Origin: a virus
Virus record (IMG/VR): IMGVR_UViG_3300046691_000054
Location: 1-43,733 of that record
Direction: 5' to 3' (one strand)
Length of the DNA stretch: 43,733 bases
Numbering within the stretch: the stretch's first letter is position 1; each line of letters starts with the position of its first letter. Below are positions 30,406 through 38,089 of this stretch, piece after piece. Made by a program: the position numbers and the translations under genes. The notes beneath the pieces were generated by a model. The model made no database searches, was not told where the DNA came from, and saw only the letters and a list, made by a program, of their open reading frames with translations.

Positions 30406-30651
30406 ATGGCAAAAGATTTCCGCGTCGTTGGCCCGAAGCCCCAGACGAAACTCCTGCTTGACCACTTCTCCGACCGTCCGTCCATCAGCGCTGTTGAAGC
30501 AGCCGCGCTGTATCGCATCCGGTCGCTGAGCCGCCGCATCAACGATCTGCAGGACGAGGGCCACAAGTTCTCCAAGCAGCACGCCGTCGATCCGACCGGC
30601 CAGCGCTACGTGCGCTACCACTACCTCGGCCAGACGAGCTACGCAGCCTGA
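30406..30651 (+). CDS. Small helix-turn-helix protein, 81 aa
   Basis: ATG at 30406 with AAGGA about 11 nt upstream; an earlier in-frame start overlaps the previous gene. Residues about 28-60 (SISAVEAAALYRIRSLSRRINDLQDEGHKF, shown in part) fit a winged-helix DNA-binding domain of the kind common in phage middle genes. The C-terminal RYVRYHYL looks like the wing strand. It may regulate transcription or be structural DNA-binding protein. Confidence 0.72.
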   Translation: MAKDFRVVGPKPQTKLLLDHFSDRPSISAVEAAALYRIRSLSRRINDLQDEGHKFSKQHAVDPTGQRYVRYHYLGQTSYAA

Positions 30652-30908
30652 TGAAGAAGTCCGCTGTAATTGAGGCGCTGCGGCTTGCAGGTATGGACGA
30701 CGCCGTAAAGGTAGTTGAGTCGATGCCCACGCGCCGCCGCGCCGTGAAGGTCCGCACCCGCCCTGTTAGTGAGAAGATGACGCCCGAGCTGGCGCACCGC
30801 ATCCAACACTTACTGGGCACCACCGACCTCGCGACACACAAGATTGCCGCGCTGGTGAACGTGAACCCCGGTCGCGTTACCGAAGTGCAGCAGGGCCGCT
30901 GGCTCTAA
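30651..30908 (+). CDS. Small DNA-binding-like protein, 85 aa
   Basis: The ATG shares one base with the previous stop (TGATG). Very basic central part (MPTRRRAVKVRTRPVSEK) followed by a helix-turn-helix-like segment (LATHKIAALVNVNPGRVTEVQQGRW, shown in part), in which KIAALVNVNPGRVTEV fits the turn. Probably a regulator or host-directed factor; target unknown. Confidence 0.65.
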   Translation: MKKSAVIEALRLAGMDDAVKVVESMPTRRRAVKVRTRPVSEKMTPELAHRIQHLLGTTDLATHKIAALVNVNPGRVTEVQQGRWL

Positions 30909-30911
30909 CCG

Positions 30912-32606
30912 TTGTCTGACGACGACAGCACCTTCGTCGCGAAGGAGCCATGCCCAGAGTGTGGCTCCCGCGACAACCTCGCTCGATACACAGACGGCCA
31001 CGCATTCTGTTTCGGTTGCTCACACTGGGAGCCGCCGACCGATGGCTCTGGAGAGCGCACCCCACCCACCGAAAGGAGACATGTGTCAGGCTTGATTGAT
31101 GCAGGCGAATACATTGCGCTGAACAAACGCCAACTATCCGAAGAGGATTGTCGCAAGGCGGCATACTCAGTCTCCACCTTCCGAGGTCAGGCCGTCCAGA
31201 TCGCAGCGATCAAGGACCCCATGACAGGCGAGACCATCGCCCAGAAGGTTAGGCTCCCCAACAAAGACTTCCTGTATCTCGGCGAGACCAAGGACGATCC
31301 GTTCTATCTGCAGCACCTGTGGAAGGATGGCGGTAAGCGCGTCGTCATCACCGAGGGCGAGATCGATGCAGTCACCGTGCTCAAGATACAGCAGCACAAG
31401 TGGCCCGTCGTCTCCATCACCAAGGGCGTCAAGGGCGCGAAGAAGCAGATACAGCAGCAGCTCAAGTGGCTCGACAAGTTCGACGAAGTCGTCCTGATGT
31501 TCGACAACGACGAGCAGCACACGCGGCCTGATGGCTCGACGTGGTATCCCGGCCAAGACACCGCCATCGAATGTGCAGCGCTCTTCAAGCCCGGCAAGTG
31601 CAAGATCGCACGGCTCCCGCTCAAGGATGCCAGCGACATGCACACTGCCGGTCGCGACGACGAAGTCATCACCGCGATCTGGAACGCCAAGACGTATCGC
31701 CCTGACGGTGTCGTTACCATCGCCGACATTCGCGACGCGGTGCTCAAGGACCCAGAGCAGGGCTATCCGTGGTTCTCGGAGAAGCTGACAAAGCTGACAT
31801 ATGGGCGACGCCTCGGCGAGGTGAGCACGTTCGGCGCAGGTACGGGCGTTGGCAAGACCGACTTCCTGACTGAGCAGATGCAGTTCGACATGGTGCAGCT
31901 TAACCAGCCCATCGCCGTGTTCTCTCTGGAGCAGCCACCGGCTGAGACTGTGAAGCGCCTCGCTGGCAAGCAGGCTGGCAAACGCTTCCACATCCCTGCT
32001 GAAGCCGCAGGCTGGACGAAGGAAGAGCTGATCGCGTCCATGGATGTGATCGAGGCTGGCGGCAAGCTGTTCATGTACGACAGCTTCGGCGCGACGGACT
32101 GGGGCATCATCGCCACCACCATCCGCTTCCTGCATCACAGCGAGAACGTCAACCTGTTCTACGTCGATCATCTCACCGGCCTTGCGGCTGCGGAGGATGA
32201 CGAGCGGACGGGGCTGGAGCGCATCATGACCGAGGTCTCGATGCTCGCCAAGGAACTGCACATCCACATCCATCTGGTGTCGCACCTCGCAACGCCGGAA
32301 GGGAAGCCGCACGAAGAGGGCGGTCGCGTGATGATCCGCCACTTCAAGGGCTCCCGCGCCATCGGCTTCTGGAGCCACAACATGTTCGGCATGGAGCGTG
32401 ACCAGCAGGCCGACAGCGAAGTGCTCCGAACGATCACCACCTTCCGCATCCTCAAGCTTCGTGCTGACGGCTCGCGCGTCGGTCAGTGCGTCTACTTCGG
32501 ATACGACAGCGAGATCGGACGACTGTTCGAGACCGAGCTGCCGGAAGAGGACGAGGGAAGCAATCCATTCCAAGGCAAGGCCGAAGGAGCCAACACCGAT
32601 TTCTGA
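30912..32606 (+). CDS. Primase-helicase (T7 gp4-like)
   Basis: A 564-aa bifunctional replication protein (T7 gp4 is 566 aa). Zinc ribbon C14-C17...C33-C36; TOPRIM primase core with ITEGEIDA and LMFDNDEQ; RecA-like helicase with Walker A GAGTGVGKT (K315) and FSLEQPPAETVKR, then YVDHLTGL and HIHLVSHLATP. The acidic C-terminus ends ANTDF, comparable to the polymerase-contacting tail of T7 gp4. The TTG at 30912 is the only start that includes the zinc ribbon. An internal start at 31083 probably makes a helicase-only form. Confidence 0.96.
   Translation: MSDDDSTFVAKEPCPECGSRDNLARYTDGHAFCFGCSHWEPPTDGSGERTPPTERRHVSGLIDAGEYIALNKRQLSEEDCRKAAYSVSTFRGQAVQIAAIKDPMTGETIAQKVRLPNKDFLYLGETKDDPFYLQHLWKDGGKRVVITEGEIDAVTVLKIQQHKWPVVSITKGVKGAKKQIQQQLKWLDKFDEVVLMFDNDEQHTRPDGSTWYPGQDTAIECAALFKPGKCKIARLPLKDASDMHTAGRDDEVITAIWNAKTYRPDGVVTIADIRDAVLKDPEQGYPWFSEKLTKLTYGRRLGEVSTFGAGTGVGKTDFLTEQMQFDMVQLNQPIAVFSLEQPPAETVKRLAGKQAGKRFHIPAEAAGWTKEELIASMDVIEAGGKLFMYDSFGATDWGIIATTIRFLHHSENVNLFYVDHLTGLAAAEDDERTGLERIMTEVSMLAKELHIHIHLVSHLATPEGKPHEEGGRVMIRHFKGSRAIGFWSHNMFGMERDQQADSEVLRTITTFRILKLRADGSRVGQCVYFGYDSEIGRLFETELPEEDEGSNPFQGKAEGANTDF
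31074..31085 (+). promoter_or_regulatory. Internal ribosome site and GTG start for a gp4B-like short helicase
   Basis: AGGAG at 31074-31078 precedes an in-frame GTG at 31083-31085 in the linker just after the zinc ribbon. Initiation there would give a 507-aa product without the ribbon. T7 makes the same pair, gp4A and gp4B, from an internal start at residue 64. Confidence 0.6.
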
Positions 32607-32778
32607 CAAATGCGAACCGCTTCACAAAGCTGGACCGCTGGACCTGCGCATCACTCGCGCGGGTTCGATGATCCTGATCACCACCCTAGACGGCGAGGAG
32701 GTTGTCGCTGAGCAAGTCATCGCCCGCGACGGCATTCCGTCATTCATCAGAGCATTGCGCGAGGTGGCCGGTGTCTAA
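32599..32778 (+). CDS. Hypothetical protein, up to 59 aa, with unusual ATT start
   Basis: The frame (ISDKCEPLHKAGPLDLRITR, then ILITTLDGEEVVAEQVIARD) encodes a natural-looking beta-rich protein. The only start with a good ribosome site (AAGGAG, 9 nt upstream) is ATT at 32599, overlapping the helicase stop by 8 nt. Otherwise it must start at ATG 32668 without Shine-Dalgarno, giving 36 aa. The stop overlaps the next GTG start. Confidence 0.55.
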   Translation: MSDKCEPLHKAGPLDLRITRAGSMILITTLDGEEVVAEQVIARDGIPSFIRALREVAGV

Positions 32779-32980
32779 CGCGCCCACGGTGTTCGCCCTC
32801 AGCGCTCATGAGAACGTCCGCGTGGCCATCGACGACAACGAGGTCATCATCGGCGTCCCCGATCAGAAGGCCGTCGTGATCCCTATCGTCCTCTTCGCGC
32901 ACATCGTGGCGATGATCGACGAACTCTGCACCACCAACAGCATCCACATGGAAGAAGCGGCACTGGTAACAAAGCATTGA
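32771..32980 (+). CDS. Hypothetical protein, 69 aa
   Basis: GTG at 32771 has GAGGTGG upstream and overlaps the previous gene by 8 nt; a longer in-frame start is rejected as it covers the preceding gene. The sequence (NVRVAIDDNEVIIGVPDQKAVVIPIVLFAHIVAMIDEL, shown in part) is a small beta-alpha domain. Not recognised; it lies between helicase and polymerase genes, so a replication accessory role is possible. Confidence 0.65.
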   Translation: MSNAPTVFALSAHENVRVAIDDNEVIIGVPDQKAVVIPIVLFAHIVAMIDELCTTNSIHMEEAALVTKH

Positions 32981-34944
32981 AATTTGACTTCGACTGCGAG
33001 ACGGACGGGCTCCTGCCCGAGATGACCGTCGTCCACTCTTTGGTGCTCGGAGACATCGACAAGGGCACCCACCACTCATTCTGTGACCAACCCAACTACC
33101 CGAAGATCGACGAAGGTTTGCGGGAGCTGATGGACGCGGACTTCATGTGTGGCCACAACGTCATCAACTTCGACATCCCCGCGCTGCAGAAAATCTATCC
33201 ATGGTTCAAACCGCGCGGCGAAGTGCAAGACACGCTGGTCCTGTCGCGCCTCATCAAGGCGGACATCAAGGACGACGACTTCAGCTTCGCCAAGAAGATG
33301 GAACGACGCGGCACTCCGCACCTGTTCCCCAAGGCCATGATCGGCAGGCACTCGCTCGAAAGCTGGGGCTACCGCCTCGGTGAGTGGAAGGGTGACTATT
33401 CCGATGCCCGCAAGAAGCTCGCGAAAGAGCTGGGCATCAAGGGCAAGGCCGAGATCATGCGCTTCGTCTGGGGCACATGGAACAAGGAGATGCAGGACTA
33501 CTGTGTGCAGGACGTTGCTGTCACCAGCAAGCTCCGTGAGTTCTTCTGGGCCAAGCTGGCGCAGGGGTGGGGCGAGCACTGCGTGGAGCTGGAGCACGAG
33601 ATCGCGTGGCTCATCTCCCGGCAGGAACGGTACGGCGTTGGGTTCGACGAGCCCGCTGCCGCGAAGTTCTACGCAACCCTGATCGGCCACCAACAGCAGC
33701 TCGACATGAAGCTGCAGCAGTCGTTCCCGCCGAAGACTGTAGAGACCATCTTCGTCCCGAAGGTGAACAACAAGAAGATGGGCTATGTGAAGGGCGTTCC
33801 CTTCGTGAAGCGCCAGATCGTGCCGTTCAATCCCGGCTCGAACAAGATGAAGGCTGAGCGGCTGCAAGAGCTGGGGTGGAAGCCTCAGGCTTACGGCAAG
33901 GACGGCGTCCCGACCATCGACGACGAAGTCCTCTCGACCATGAAGTATCCTGAGGCACAGCTCCTCAAGGAACGCTCTCTGATCGATAAGCGCCTCGGTG
34001 CTCTGGCGAACGGCCAGCAGGCGTGGCTCAAGAATGTCCGCAACGGTCGCATCCATCCAGAGGTGATCACCAACGGTGCGGTGACTGGGCGCATGACGCA
34101 TCGCGTCGTCGTGAACGTGCCCGGAGCCATCGACAAGAAGACCGGCGAGAAGCAGCTCTATGGGCTGGAGTGCCGTGCGCTCTTCATCCCGAAGAAGGGC
34201 AACGTGCAAGTCGGCTGCGACGCTGACAGTCTCGAAGGCCGAGTCATGGGCCACTACATGGGCTTCTATGACGGCGGCGCTTACGCTACCTCGCTGCTCT
34301 ACGGCAATAAGGCCGAGGGTACGGACAACCACTCGCGCACTGCTGCGGCGCTGGCGAAGTGGAAGTGTCACCGCGAGACAGCGAAGACCTACTTCTATGC
34401 TCTGGTCTACGGCGCGTTCGACGCCAAGCTGGGTGAAATCCTCGGCGCGACTGGTAGTAAGAAGGCCAAGGAAGCTGTCGGCAAGGAGAGCCGCGAAGCT
34501 GTGATGAAGGGCATCCCCGGTCTCGACCGACTGGTGAATGCGCTCACCGCCAAGGCGAAAGCCAACGGCTACATCATGGGCCTCGACGGTCGCAAGCTGC
34601 GCGTCCGTTCGGCTCACGCCATCCTGAATACGTTGTTCCAGTCCGCTGGCGCTATCGTCATGAAGGAAGCTGCCATCATCCTCGACACCGAACTATGCGG
34701 CGTGAAGCCCAGCGTGATCGGCAAGATGGGTGTGGAAGCGGCCACCAAGCTTCGCCCTGGCACCGACTATGAGTTCATGTTGAACTATCACGATGAGTGG
34801 CAGCTCGACGTTCCACCTCGCAACGTAGAGATCGTATCGACGGCGGCAACAGATGCCATCCGTCTGGCCGGTGACTACTACAAGTTCCGTTGCCCGCTCA
34901 AAGGCAACGCGGATATCGGCGATAGCTGGGCCGCAACGCACTGA
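32977..34944 (+). CDS. DNA polymerase, family A, T7 gp5-like
   Basis: A 655-aa replicative polymerase (T7 gp5 is 704 aa) with 3'-5' exonuclease. The exonuclease has DFDCETDG at the N-terminus, CGHNVINFDIPAL, DTLVLSRLI and DYCVQDVAVT. The polymerase has GCDADSLEGRVMGHYM, KTYFYALVYGAFDAKLGEI, HAILNTLFQSAGAIVMK and NYHDEWQLDV. TTG at 32977 is required to keep the exonuclease acidic residues near the N-terminus. The thumb insertion that binds host thioredoxin in T7 (about 76 aa) is here shortened to roughly 25-30 residues around 255-285. Confidence 0.96.
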   Translation: MKFDFDCETDGLLPEMTVVHSLVLGDIDKGTHHSFCDQPNYPKIDEGLRELMDADFMCGHNVINFDIPALQKIYPWFKPRGEVQDTLVLSRLIKADIKDDDFSFAKKMERRGTPHLFPKAMIGRHSLESWGYRLGEWKGDYSDARKKLAKELGIKGKAEIMRFVWGTWNKEMQDYCVQDVAVTSKLREFFWAKLAQGWGEHCVELEHEIAWLISRQERYGVGFDEPAAAKFYATLIGHQQQLDMKLQQSFPPKTVETIFVPKVNNKKMGYVKGVPFVKRQIVPFNPGSNKMKAERLQELGWKPQAYGKDGVPTIDDEVLSTMKYPEAQLLKERSLIDKRLGALANGQQAWLKNVRNGRIHPEVITNGAVTGRMTHRVVVNVPGAIDKKTGEKQLYGLECRALFIPKKGNVQVGCDADSLEGRVMGHYMGFYDGGAYATSLLYGNKAEGTDNHSRTAAALAKWKCHRETAKTYFYALVYGAFDAKLGEILGATGSKKAKEAVGKESREAVMKGIPGLDRLVNALTAKAKANGYIMGLDGRKLRVRSAHAILNTLFQSAGAIVMKEAAIILDTELCGVKPSVIGKMGVEAATKLRPGTDYEFMLNYHDEWQLDVPPRNVEIVSTAATDAIRLAGDYYKFRCPLKGNADIGDSWAATH

Positions 34945-34957
34945 CCCGGAAGGGTAC

Positions 34958-35317
34958 GTGTACATCATCACCAACCCGGCATGGCCATCACACTGCAAGA
35001 TCGGCAAGGCACTCGTCATGAAAGACCGCGTGAAGGTCTATCAGACGGGATCGCCTTTCCGTGACTACAGGGTAGTCGCCCATGCGTTCTTCGCAGATCG
35101 CAAGGCGGCTGAGGCTGAACTGCACGAGCAACTAAGGGGCCACCGCGTCGGCAAGACAGAGTGGTTCTTCATTCATCCCGACGACGCCAGCGCAATGCTG
35201 CGTCGCATCTCCCGCAGAAAGAGAAAGCATGTCAGAGCAAGATCGAAGCACATGGTCAAACGAACTCCGCAGCAAGTACGGCATCGCGCAACCCGAGGCT
35301 CCCGTGACAAACGCTGA
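34958..35317 (+). CDS. GIY-YIG superfamily protein (T5orf172/MUG113 type)
   Basis: A 119-aa protein with GTG at 34958 behind GGAAGGG; longer frames run into the polymerase gene. It shows VYIITNPAWPSHCKIGKAL, RVKVYQTGSPF and KAAEAELHEQLRGHR, the pattern of small nuclease-like domains of this group. The last about 30 residues are a basic tail read from DNA that also encodes the next gene. Such genes behave as mobile nuclease genes or DNA-processing factors; the position between polymerase and exonuclease is typical for insertions. Confidence 0.8.
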   Translation: MYIITNPAWPSHCKIGKALVMKDRVKVYQTGSPFRDYRVVAHAFFADRKAAEAELHEQLRGHRVGKTEWFFIHPDDASAMLRRISRRKRKHVRARSKHMVKRTPQQVRHRATRGSRDKR

Positions 35318-35372
35318 TCTGTTCAACGACATGATCAACGAAGAGTTCTGGCAAGGCGTTGGCGAAGTCTAA
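35229..35372 (+). CDS. Hypothetical acidic protein, 47 aa
   Basis: ATG at 35229 lies inside the preceding gene (89-nt overlap). The 47-aa product (STWSNELRSKYGIAQPEAP, then NADLFNDMINEEFWQGVGEV) is acidic and looks protein-like, and it is coupled to the exonuclease start by a 14-nt overlap. The ribosome site is weak (AGAGAAAG). Confidence 0.55.
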   Translation: MSEQDRSTWSNELRSKYGIAQPEAPVTNADLFNDMINEEFWQGVGEV

Positions 35373-36159
35373 GCTCACCGTCCTGATCGACGGAGACATC
35401 ATCGCCTATAAGGCCGCATGTGTGCACCAGCAGGAGTTCGATCTGGGTGACGACGTGGTCACCTACAAGACCAACCTGCCGGGCGCACTCAAGACCGCCG
35501 AAGAGATCATCGACGGCATCGCCAACAAACTGAACGCTGACGCGATCATCGTAGGGCTCACCGGCCCGCTGATGGAGATCAGTAACCGCAACTTCCGCAA
35601 GGAGCTGCTGGCGACCTACAAGGGCAACCGCTCGGGACCGAAGCCGATCCTGCTGGCCAGTGTCAAAGAACACATCCGCTCAGCATACGACACCAAGATC
35701 AAGGATGGCATGGAAGCTGACGATACGCTGGGCATCCTGCTCACGCATCCGACGCTGATCCCCGGCAAGAAGGTTCTCGTCTCCACGGACAAGGACCTCC
35801 TGCAGATACCGGGGCGTCACTACAATCCCGACAAGGAAGCCAAGCGGGTCATCACCGAAGTAGCAGGCGACATGTTCTTCATGCGCCAGACGCTGACCGG
35901 CGACCCCACCGACAACTACTCAGGTTGTCCGAAGATCGGCCCGAAGCGAGCTGACGCGATCATGCAGGACGCGCTCGATGCCAACGCGCATCTGGCGGGC
36001 AACGTCACTGCCTGCATCTGGCCCGCCATCGTGGCGACCTACGAGAAGAAGGGGCTCACCGAGGATGACGCACTCATCCAAGCGCGCTGCGCTCGCATCC
36101 TCCGTCACACCGACTACGACTTCAAACGTAAGGAACCAATCCTCTGGTCACCAAAGTAA
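35359..36159 (+). CDS. 5'-3' exonuclease (T7 gp6-like, FEN family)
   Basis: A 266-aa nuclease (T7 gp6 is 300 aa) that removes primers and degrades host DNA. Metal-binding acidic residues are visible in LIDGDIIAYKA, DGMEADDTLGI, STDKDLLQIPG and GDPTDNYSGCPKIGPKRA, the last being the helix-hairpin-helix DNA clamp. The start is TTG at 35359 after GGCAAGG, overlapping the preceding 47-aa gene. Confidence 0.93.
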   Translation: MAKSKLTVLIDGDIIAYKAACVHQQEFDLGDDVVTYKTNLPGALKTAEEIIDGIANKLNADAIIVGLTGPLMEISNRNFRKELLATYKGNRSGPKPILLASVKEHIRSAYDTKIKDGMEADDTLGILLTHPTLIPGKKVLVSTDKDLLQIPGRHYNPDKEAKRVITEVAGDMFFMRQTLTGDPTDNYSGCPKIGPKRADAIMQDALDANAHLAGNVTACIWPAIVATYEKKGLTEDDALIQARCARILRHTDYDFKRKEPILWSPK

Positions 36160-36671
36160 TCAACCTCTTCGCTGGCCCCGGTGCGGGCAAGTCCACCACT
36201 GCCGCTGGCCTGTTCTTCCTGATGAAGTGTCAGGGCTACAAGGTCGAGCTGGTCACCGAGTTCGCCAAGGAGCTGGTCTACGAGCGCCAGTACGAGACCC
36301 TGAACAATCAGTTCGCGGTCAGCCGCACACAGGCGCATCGCCAGCACCGCCTCAACGGCAAGGTCGATGTGATGATCACAGACAGCCCACTGCTGCTGGG
36401 CCTGCACTACGCCGGGCCGAGCTGCACGACTGAGCTGCGCGACTTCATCTGGAACGAGTGGCGGCGCTACGACAACGAGAACTACTTCATCGGTCGAGTG
36501 AAGCCATACCAGCCCTACGGTCGCCGCCAGTCGGAAGACAGCGCCCGGCACGTAGACACCCAGCTCCTCGACATGTGCGGTCGCCATCGCGTCCCGCTCA
36601 ATCACTTCGACGGCAACGATAGCGCCCCGGCGTTCATCCTGTCCCACCTCAAAATGAAAGGCGTGCTTTGA
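36144..36671 (+). CDS. P-loop ATPase/kinase with CTG start
   Basis: A 175-aa protein. The ATG at 36222 would lose the P-loop; the upstream in-frame sequence codes INLFAGPGAGKSTTAAGLFF with Walker A GPGAGKST. A stop lies just before, at 36128-36130, so the start must be CTG 36144 (AAGGA 9 nt upstream) or ATC 36159. Downstream features are VELVTEFAKELVYER, VMITDSPLLLGLHY (Walker B-like) and a late GRRQSEDSARHVD. It resembles phage AAA/kinase proteins of the NadR-like type; substrate unknown. It overlaps the exonuclease gene by 16 nt and the next gene by 4. Confidence 0.85.
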   Translation: MVTKVINLFAGPGAGKSTTAAGLFFLMKCQGYKVELVTEFAKELVYERQYETLNNQFAVSRTQAHRQHRLNGKVDVMITDSPLLLGLHYAGPSCTTELRDFIWNEWRRYDNENYFIGRVKPYQPYGRRQSEDSARHVDTQLLDMCGRHRVPLNHFDGNDSAPAFILSHLKMKGVL

Positions 36672-37246
36672 CCGCACCACTGATCGGCCTCTATTCGCCC
36701 CGCGCTCAGTCGGGGAAGTCCACCGCCGCCCGCCGCATGGCCAAGATGACCAACGGCGTTACCATGTCCTTCGCCGACCCCATGCGTGAAGCCATCGTCC
36801 CCATCGCTGCACCGTTCGTGCCGGGCGGGGAAGCTGAGGTTCGCCAGTGGTTCCTCGACGAGCGCAAGGACAAGGCCACGATCCCGCAGCTCGGCGTGAC
36901 CCTGCGGTTCCTGCTGCAGACCATCGGCACGGCGTGGGGCAGGGAGACCATCCATCCTGACGTATGGGAGATGATCGCCAAGGAGACCTCCCGCAAACAC
37001 CGGAAGCACAAGGTCACCGTCATCGACGACGTTCGGTTCGAGAACGAATACGCCATGATCAAGCGCGAGGGTGGCCTGCTGATCAAGATCGTGCGCCCCG
37101 ACGCGCCGGTCTCGGGCAACTTCTGGCACAAGTCAGAGGCCCGGCTGGAAGGTCTGGTGTTCGACGAGACAATCGTCAACGACCAAACCGAGGGACACCT
37201 GAAGTCCCAGATCGACGACCTCCTGTTCGACCTGTACGGAGTGTGA
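36668..37246 (+). CDS. Deoxynucleoside monophosphate kinase
   Basis: A 192-aa P-loop kinase with TTG start overlapping the previous stop. The P-loop is SPRAQSGKST; MSFADPMREAIVPIAAPF and LRFLLQTIGTAWGRETIHPDVWEM match phage dNMP kinases (T4 gp1 group); VTVIDDVRFENEYAMIK carries the Walker B/LID region. It would raise dNTP precursors during replication, feeding on nucleotides released by the phage nucleases. Confidence 0.88.
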   Translation: MTAPLIGLYSPRAQSGKSTAARRMAKMTNGVTMSFADPMREAIVPIAAPFVPGGEAEVRQWFLDERKDKATIPQLGVTLRFLLQTIGTAWGRETIHPDVWEMIAKETSRKHRKHKVTVIDDVRFENEYAMIKREGGLLIKIVRPDAPVSGNFWHKSEARLEGLVFDETIVNDQTEGHLKSQIDDLLFDLYGV

Positions 37247-37253
37247 CCAGATC

Positions 37254-37571
37254 ATGGCAAGGCTGAACCGTAACCCGGTAGCAGAGGAGGTGGGTGACAA
37301 TAGGTTGCCCGCCTACTCAAATACATCGCCTTCCGTTGCACCTGAGGTGTCAGCGGAGATCATCAACTATCTGAACGCCACGTTCCCCGACGCGCTCCCT
37401 CCCGTGGGCTCTGCCTATACCGAGGTCGAGCGAGCATGGGGACGGCGCGAGGTGATCGACCATCTGATCCGGCTTCAGACCCAGAACGAAGAAGAGAACA
37501 ATGTGCTTCGGCGGCGGATCGACTCCACCCCCAGCGCAGGCCCCGGCACCACCGCCGCCGCCTCCGGCTGA
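37254..37571 (+). CDS. Hypothetical protein, 105 aa
   Basis: Not recognised. ATG at 37254 with no strong Shine-Dalgarno. The middle part (PEVSAEIINYLNATFPDALPPVGSAYTEVERAWGRREVIDHLIRL, shown in part) is conserved-looking and helical, resembling a small protein found before the portal gene in several marine T7-like phages. The last 25 residues overlap the next gene. Confidence 0.72.
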   Translation: MARLNRNPVAEEVGDNRLPAYSNTSPSVAPEVSAEIINYLNATFPDALPPVGSAYTEVERAWGRREVIDHLIRLQTQNEEENNVLRRRIDSTPSAGPGTTAAASG

Positions 37572-37737
37572 TACTCCCAGCGCCCCGGTCTACAACGAGA
37601 GCAACACGGATGCGAAGAACGCTAGTTCATCCATCGAGAACTCCCGTCGTGGCCGCAGCTCGCTGCTCATCAAACGCAATACCTCAGGCACATCGACCGC
37701 TCTCGGCAGCGACAGCGGCCTGAACATCCCGACCTAG
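37501..37737 (+). CDS. gp7.3-like tail/host-range protein, copy 1
   Basis: A 78-aa protein starting MCFGGG, then a proline run, then SSIENSRRGRSSLLIKR and a C-terminus SGLNIPT. The C-terminal pattern (SLxIxR, then GLNIPT) resembles the end of T7 gp7.3 (SLSVARSSGGGINI), a small virion protein needed for host range and adsorption. ATG follows GAAGAAGAGA. It is the first of three related tandem genes. Confidence 0.72.
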   Translation: MCFGGGSTPPPAQAPAPPPPPPADTPSAPVYNESNTDAKNASSSIENSRRGRSSLLIKRNTSGTSTALGSDSGLNIPT

Positions 37738-37739
37738 CC

Positions 37740-38078
37740 GTGTGCATGCTCACGGTTGGGCGCGGTAGTTTCGCCCAAAGCCAGACTGCAATTGGTCAGG
37801 TGATCAATAGGGTGCAGGAGACGCAGTACGCCGCACGCGATGCAGCCAATGCTGCGCCACCGTCGAGCACCGGGCCATCTGCCGCTGCCCCTTCACAGCC
37901 CGCTGCGGCTGCACCTCAGACCGCTGCTCAGCTCGCTATGGCGAACGGTGGCGGCGTTGCTCCCGGCATGCAGACAGGTGGTGCGCCAAGTTCACTCAAT
38001 ATCCCGCGCAAGCGCTCCCGAGGTTCCGGCACTGCGACCGTAGCTGGTGGTGGCGTTGGCCTCGGTATTCCAACCTAA
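37740..38078 (+). CDS. gp7.3-like tail/host-range protein, copy 2
   Basis: A 112-aa protein with GTG start at 37740 two bases after the previous stop. It begins MCM, has an A/P-rich middle, and ends with SSLNIPRKRSRGSG followed by VGLGIPT, the same C-terminal layout as copies 1 and 3. It is longest of the three; residues 10-38 are an additional helical part (QSQTAIGQVINRVQETQYA). Confidence 0.7.
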   Translation: MCMLTVGRGSFAQSQTAIGQVINRVQETQYAARDAANAAPPSSTGPSAAAPSQPAAAAPQTAAQLAMANGGGVAPGMQTGGAPSSLNIPRKRSRGSGTATVAGGGVGLGIPT

Positions 38079-38089
38079 GGACCCACATC

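Noticed and set aside
32609-32713. 34-codon frame MRTASQSW... after the helicase
   Set aside because: Arginine/histidine-rich shadow in another frame of the better-supported small gene at 32599-32778.
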